From: Chrysoperla carnea
Lineage: Eukaryota > Arthropoda > Insecta > Neuroptera > Chrysopidae
Length of the DNA stretch: 64,000 nt
Direction of reading: 5' to 3'
Assembly (NCBI RefSeq): GCF_905475395.1
Contig: NC_058339.1
Location: 91,150,520-91,214,519, forward strand
Program-made: the position numbers and the translations under genes
In this document: positions 58,946 to 64,000 of the stretch, in pieces
Layout: each line of letters begins with the position of its first letter
How positions within the stretch are numbered: position 1 is the stretch's first letter
The notes under the pieces: generated by a model
Database searches by the model: none
What the model was told of the DNA's origin: nothing
What the model saw: only the letters and a program-made list of their open reading frames with translations

Positions 58946-60883
58946 TAATAATATTCATAGAGAGTCGTAGATATGAGTTTCATAATAATTTTAATTTGTT
59001 TTCTATTAACATTTAAATACGTTTGTAAACATAAACAAGCATTTTTTTTTTATTATTCCCTTCTTTTTTTTACTCCCATTTTTTTTTATCCAAATTATTA
59101 TTTGTTATTTTTGTATTTGCATTGTAAACTTTTGAATTATATCCATTGTATTTGTTCTTCTATCATTCAGTAACTTTAATTCATTACTATCTTTGCTGGA
59201 TGGATTGGATCTAGTACCGTGGGTGTTTTAAAAATCGAAGTATTTATCTAGAGCATCATTGGATCCTTTTAAAGGGACAATTTGAAGTTGATTTTTTATA
59301 CCCAGAGAAATAGGACAAAAAACAGAGACAATCGATTCAAAAAATCGAAGTGAAGATTTTTCACCGGGATTATCTATGGGGTTGTAAGAAATGGCCTTTA
59401 AAAAATCCACTGCAAAATCATCTGCGCAAAAAAAAAAAAAATCAAAGTTAGCGAAAATAAGTTTTTTTTTAATATCTCGTAAACTGTTAAGTGCATGGCA
59501 GTTGCTTAAGCTATTATAAAATTTGTTTGTGAGTTAATTTTACATAAAAAAGGTACCATACTAAAAAAACAATAGTTCTCAATAGTTCTCAATTTGGCTG
59601 AAAAAAATTTCAAAGTAAAAGGTTTAATTTTTAAAAAAATTAATAATATTTATTTTTTAATTTTTTTTTATCTTTACTTTATTTATTTTTTATTTATCTT
59701 TTTTAATGTTTTTAATTTGTAAAATATTTTTGATGTTAAACTTGTAACAGAGAAGATAACTTACTCTTATTTTTCTAAGCAAAATATTTCGAAAGCTATT
59801 GCTTATACGGGAATTTTTTAAAAACATTTTTATGTAAAATTATATCACAAATTTATAATAACTGAAATTGCTATAAATTTAATTGTTGACGAGATATTTG
59901 AGAAAAACCTACTTTCACGATCTTTGACCTTTAATAATTTATTTTTGCTCACATGATCTTGGAACTTCATTTGTATATTTTAGGCAGAAAAAAAATTTGT
60001 TTTCCTGAACTAACAGTTTTGACTCTCTGCTTTTTGTTTTACCAGTACAGTCTGACTCTGGTATATTTGTTATGCCAGTTAAAACGTAGAACTTTCTTCT
60101 TGATCAATTTTTATTACAGACTAAATATAATCAAATATAAAAAATCGATAACTAATATAATTCAAGCTATTTTAACAAAAAGATTATGAATATAATGGGT
60201 CCCTAAGACCTAGATCCAAAACCATGGATTCTAGTCAAAGAAATGATAAATTTTTATGGATTACCTGCGTGTTTTTGCTAAAAAAGGTAGAACAACGATT
60301 ATACCATTAAATAAAAATCCAGTTTGACCAAGGTATGCTTGGGTATCCAAAATTTTTAATGAATTATTCGTTTTCGCGAAAAGTTTTCGATCAAACGGTT
60401 TTTCATAACGTTTTTCAAATAAATAGATTATATAAATCAAATTCTATTCAAGGTAAAAAAGTAATAATGTAATAAAAAATGAAGTGTAATACATCATGTA
60501 ACATCCGTTATTTTATTACTTTTATCTACAGAACGTTATCGTTATCAGTGAGTAAATATCGTTTTAATATAAAATCTATTCAACAATAAATAAACAGTGT
60601 TATTAGTAGTATAACTGTGCTGGTAATATAGTTTGTGATTAATTGGTTTGTGTCTAAAATAAATTACTAACTTTATATTTTTAATTATTTTTGAATCATA
60701 CATATATACTTGTTATATATTTGATTTATAGTCATTTATACGTTGGATACAATATTAATCGAATCTGTTTTATTTTTAAAAAGTTGTTTAACTTTGAAAA
60801 ATAAATCAAAATTTTATTTACTAAATCAATACATATTGAAATTTTAGTTAGCTGCAATTATTATACAACAATGTCTTTAAAGG
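58946..60883. other. AT-rich sequence, no supported gene
   Basis: Plus frames at 58973-59173 and 59953-60189 are Phe/Leu/Tyr-rich, matching AT-rich non-coding DNA. The 59228-59410 minus frame (MDFLKAISYNPIDNPGEKSS) is somewhat more protein-like but unsupported. Confidence 0.35.
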
Positions 60884-61212
60884 CGTTTCGATAACAAAAC
60901 GAAAGTGTTACCAAAAAACTGAAACTTTGTGTGTCAATTATTATCTAATACGCCTCCTATATGGATTTCAAGTCGATTCTTTGTACGGCTTACGACAAAT
61001 TAATTATGAAAAACATCCCTTTCTAAATGGTAGTATATGAAGAAGTAGTAATATATTAAATGTTGGTTTTTTAGTCAATAAGTTCTTTTAAAAATGTAGT
61101 ACCTTTTACACAAAAAACTTTTATTAATATTCCTTAAGTTTTAAGCTATAAAATAATATCAAAATTAAGAACTGTGTAAAAAATGGAAAAGTTTTTTTTG
61201 GTAAAAACACAG
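60884..61212 (-). repeat. Family B repeat, copy B4
   Basis: Inverse copy spanning 'ggcgtttcgataacaaaacg' at the outer end to 'ttttttttggtaaaaacac'. It lacks the hairpin of B2. Confidence 0.8.
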
Positions 61213-61353
61213 TCTAATATGTATTTAAGATAAAAATATTTTTTAATAATTTTATACTTCTTTGATTACAAAGAAATTATAGTTTCAAATAAATACATGT
61301 ACATTAAAAAATTAGTATATTTAGATAAAAATATTTTATATATTTTATAATCT

Positions 61354-61485
61354 GTATATATAAAAATAAATTGCTGTGCGTTAGTCTCGCTAAAACTCAA
61401 AAACGGCTGGACCGATTTTCAAAATTTTTTGTTTGTTTTGTTCGCTATAGTTCAGAGATGGTTTAGAAAAAAAATCATTTTCTTT
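61354..61485 (+). mobile_element. Helitron-like 5' fragment
   Basis: TCTGTATATATAAAAATAAA followed by 'aaaaacggctggaccgattt' resembles the 5' ends of Helitron-like elements in the window. No CTAG tail follows. Confidence 0.5.
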
Positions 61486-61704
61486 TTAAAAATTGATTAC
61501 CTTTTGTTTCGGACAGTTTCTTAAAAAACTAATGTAATAAAATGAATAACAAATATCTTGGGTCTTTGTCCAACTTATTACTGTGTGTCCGAAACAGTAA
61601 TGAATCGTAATTGAAATGAAAAGGACAATTTCGGAATAATTAGATTCAATGCGGAATAATTTCAGAGACTGAACGGAATGAAAATGTTGGCTCTACAGTC
61701 AGAT

Positions 61705-61895
61705 TCATAAAATATCTCGAAAATTACTCATTTAATGGTCAAATAAACACGATTTTTGTAATTTTCGGGTCAAAATTACCTTATAAACTTAGTTTTATCG
61801 AAATTGGAAACAAAAACTTTTTTTACACTTTTTGCAATTTGTAAAAATCGAAAAAATCATAAAAAATTCAAAAAAACACAATTTTTGTAATTTTT
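61705..61895. repeat. Diverged fragment of the 306-bp satellite
   Basis: 'cgaaaattactca', 'ggtcaaataaac', 'gggtcaaaattacctta' and 'cacaatttttgtaattttt' follow the monomer order of 43811-44840. It lies directly beside the telomere-like array. Confidence 0.7.
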
Positions 61896-61960
61896 GGTTG
61901 GGTTGGGTTGGGTTAGGATGGGTTAGGTTGGGTTAGGCTGGGTTAGGCTGGGTTAGGTTG
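61896..61960 (+). repeat. Telomere-like (TTGGG/TTAGG)n array, left part
   Basis: A degenerate 10-bp unit GGTTAGGTTG and relatives, six to seven units, on the plus strand. Insect telomeres are commonly TTAGG, but this tract is short and interstitial. Confidence 0.85.
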
Positions 61961-63239
61961 TAGTCCAGTCATTATAGTAAGTTCACCTCGGAATTCGAGA
62001 TACCCAGCTGTAAGTCTGTAAATAGTTGTATATTGACACCCTCAAAGTTGTCTCAAAACCTACATATGGTAGGGTGTAAGCAACTATTAAATTTCAAGGT
62101 CAAAGGTCACAAAAATCGGTTTTTTGCGCTTTTTTTGGAAATATCTCATTTCCTATGGGTTTTTTGATATTTGTATTTATTATCAATATTGTAGAATACA
62201 AAATTTTCTACAAATTTTGTTCAAAAAAATTTTTTATACGGTGAACCGTTTTCGAGATAGAGGGCAGAGAGCGCGCGGTCACCGCATCACTTCAGGTCAA
62301 CTGGTGCCTCCGGTCGAAAACGCGCCATATATAGTTGATGAACTATCAATAAATCAATGATTATAAATATTTGTCAATTTTTATTAACTATTGTATTATA
62401 TTTTATCATTTTCTTCATGCATTAAATCTATATCTATTCAATAATACTGATAACCGTTTACTAAAATTAAAAAATAATTAAGAGAAAAACTTCTTCTTAT
62501 CAAATCGAAATAACAAAGATAAGTTCATTAATATGTTAATTGAAAAATTACAAGCTGCAAATATTACTACTAAACAAGCCAGAGATGATGCGGATGTTCT
62601 TATTGTTGAAACTGCAATTGAAGAATCAAAGTCTAAAAAAATGTAAGAAGTTATTAATATTAATTAGGTTAAAATTCAAATATAATTCTTATATTTTCAT
62701 TAACAATTCTGCAATTACATGGGCAGGTAAGTGTTGTTAAATAAATTAATACTGAATAAAAAGTGGATAAGTTAGGAAAAAAATGATAAAATATAATATA
62801 ATAGTTAATAAAAATTGACAAATATTTATAATCATTGATTTATTGATAGTTCATCAACTATATATGGCGCGTTTTCGACCGGAGGCACCAGTTGACCTGA
62901 AGTGATGCGGTGACCGCGCGCTCTCCGCCCTCTATCTCGAAAACGGTTCACCGTATAAAAAATTTTTTTACACAAAATTTGTAGAGAATTTTGTATTCTA
63001 CAATATTGATAATAAATACAAATATCAAAAAACCCATAGGAAATGAGATATTTCCAAAAAAACGCAAAAAACCTATTTTTGTGACCTTTGACCTTGAAAT
63101 TTAATAGTTGCTTACACCCTACCATATGTAGGTTTTGAGACAACTTTTAGGGTGTCAATATACAACTATTTACAGACTTACAGCTGGGTATCTCGAATTC
63201 CGAGATTCTTACCTAATTTAAGCTTAAATGACTGGACCA
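61961..63239. mobile_element. 1.28-kb inverted-repeat element within the telomere-like array
   Basis: Ends TAGTCCAGTCATT and, inward from the right, TGGTCCAGTCATT. The arms (61961-62416 and 62776-63239, about 460 bp) are close reverse complements except for a small indel near the tips. TTG lies on both sides. Removing one TTG puts the GGTTAGGTTG array back in exact register, strong evidence for insertion with a 3-bp duplication. The two mirrored open frames in the arms (62124-62360 plus, 62832-63143 minus) are the same sequence read from each arm. The central 359 bp is not repeated and contains a coding-like fragment. Confidence 0.85.
62482..62646 (+). pseudogene. Coding fragment captured in the centre of the inverted-repeat element
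   Basis: An open frame of 54 codons ends at TAA (62644-62646). Key parts are FLSNRNNKDKFINMLIEKLQ and ARDDADVLIVETAIEE. The pattern of NK..FI..L..KL..A, then DADVLIV.TA resembles a nuclease-like (PIN-like) region seen in predicted proteins of transposon-rich insect genomes, a match from memory only. An alternative exon end is AAAAAAAT|GTAAGA at 62642, a good splice donor, so the fragment may include an exon-intron border. A GCAG|GTAAGT string lies at 62722-62732. The frame lacks a start at its left edge (in-frame stop just before 62482), so it is probably a broken piece. A different plus frame at 62540-62740 is a shadow. Confidence 0.5.
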
Positions 63240-63397
63240 TTGGGTTAGGTTGGGTTAGGTTGGGTTAGGTTGGGTTGGGTTGGGTTGGGTTGGGTTGGGT
63301 TGAGTGTGGGTGTGGGTGTGGGTGTGGGTGTGGGTGTGGGCGTGGGCGTGGGCGTGCGTGTAGGTGTGGGTGTGGGTGTGGGTGTGGGTGTGGGTGT
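63240..63397 (+). repeat. Telomere-like array, right part, grading into (GTGTGG)n
   Basis: Continues the GGTTAGGTTG unit, then pure GGGTT units to about 63300, then GTGTGG/GCGTGG units to 63397. The strand is strongly G-rich, so G-quadruplex formation is plausible. Confidence 0.9.
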
Positions 63398-63438
63398 GGA
63401 ACATTTAACATTGGAAGCTATCCAATGTTAAATGTTCC
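63398..63438. repeat. Perfect 18-bp hairpin closing the G-rich array
   Basis: GGAACATTTAACATTGGA and its exact complement around the loop AGCTA. Confidence 0.95.
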
Positions 63439-64000
63439 TTCCTCTAGTGCATAGCCTTACTCCTTTAAAAGTCCATTATTCAATAATTAATTAATTTTAT
63501 GAAAATGAACTAGCAATTAATATCACACATTTAGTTTTTTTACTACACATTGATTTACAGCCCACTCAGCCTTAACCTTCAACAAGTTTCAATGTTACTA
63601 GTTATTAAAAATGTTAACGTCATACGTAACCGACTGTAGTGTATTCCGGCTAAAGGTACAGTTAATAAAAAATTCTAAAAAAAGATAACAAAATTTAAAT
63701 TTTTTAATGTTAATAAAGTTTTCCTCCATAAAGTTGTTAATATGTTTAAACATAAAGGAGCTACTTAGAGTTAGCGTTAGAGAGTTAGAGAGCTATGTAT
63801 TTTCATTTCTTGCATGGCAGAGTTTGTCATTATCTTTAAAACATTCATATTTCATATTTTAGTTTACCTTGAACATTCTACGTTAATGTTGAGCTTCGTA
63901 GAGATACAAAAGTGTGTATTATTCTACACACTTTGAAGTATTCTTTTTGTATGTTAGATTATACATGTTTAAACGATGACTTAACTGAATCTAGATAGGT
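63439..64000. other. Sequence without a supported gene
   Basis: Short words such as 'gagttagcgttagagagttagagag' (core 'gttagagag') near 63766-63790 are locally repeated. No frame or known repeat was recognised. Confidence 0.4.

Noticed and set aside
62124..63143. A gene duplicated in inverted orientation (78- and 103-residue frames)
   Set aside because: Both frames are the same stretch of the element's arms read from each side. They end at the same place but differ in length, and there is no domain or codon bias.
61896..63397. A true chromosome end (telomere)
   Set aside because: The TTAGG-like tracts are short, degenerate, on one strand orientation and followed by ordinary sequence on both sides. 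They are interstitial.

Overview
This is about 64 kb of a very AT-rich eukaryotic nuclear genome, almost certainly an insect. The basis is GT-AG introns, a pol III tRNA-Arg gene, and mariner, hAT-like and Helitron-like transposons. There are also (TTGGG/TTAGG)n tracts that resemble the insect telomere motif. The order cannot be fixed from sequence alone. Gene density is very low, and most open reading frames longer than 60 codons lie inside repeats.

Only one compact genic island is convincing, at 20.5-23.9 kb. Two genes are arranged head to head. On the minus strand is a 122-residue protein whose first coding exon is a single ATG codon. On the plus strand is a 249-residue protein with about four membrane segments, encoded by two exons. 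Neither family is recognised. A tRNA-Arg(UCU) gene lies at 10.2 kb on the minus strand. Weaker coding traces are a profilin-like exon (32.9-33.1 kb, minus) and short orphan exon-like stretches at 3.0 and 29.5 kb.

The rest is repeats. An approximately 600-bp interspersed family (called A here) occurs at least 15 times. A 388-bp TIR element (family C) occurs three times, nearly identical. Three hAT-type non-autonomous elements are resolved to their ends: two have perfect 8-bp target-site duplications and one is decayed. A Mutator-like 448-bp element has 10-bp direct repeats. Five Helitron-like elements have TC and CTAG ends, and a sixth is a 5' fragment. Other pieces are an internally deleted mariner, a LINE reverse-transcriptase C-terminal relic and a tandem 306/307-bp satellite (43.8-44.8 kb).

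DNA with dyad symmetry is unusually common. It includes a 950-bp element with 420-bp arms at 19.25-20.20 kb, perfect hairpins at 5.87, 20.28 and 63.40 kb, and satellite monomers that are each an inverted dimer. The most unusual locus is at 61.9-63.4 kb. There a 1.28-kb inverted-repeat element sits inside a telomere-like (GGTTAGGTTG)n array, with a 3-bp duplication that restores the array phase. Its non-repeated centre holds what looks like a captured coding fragment.
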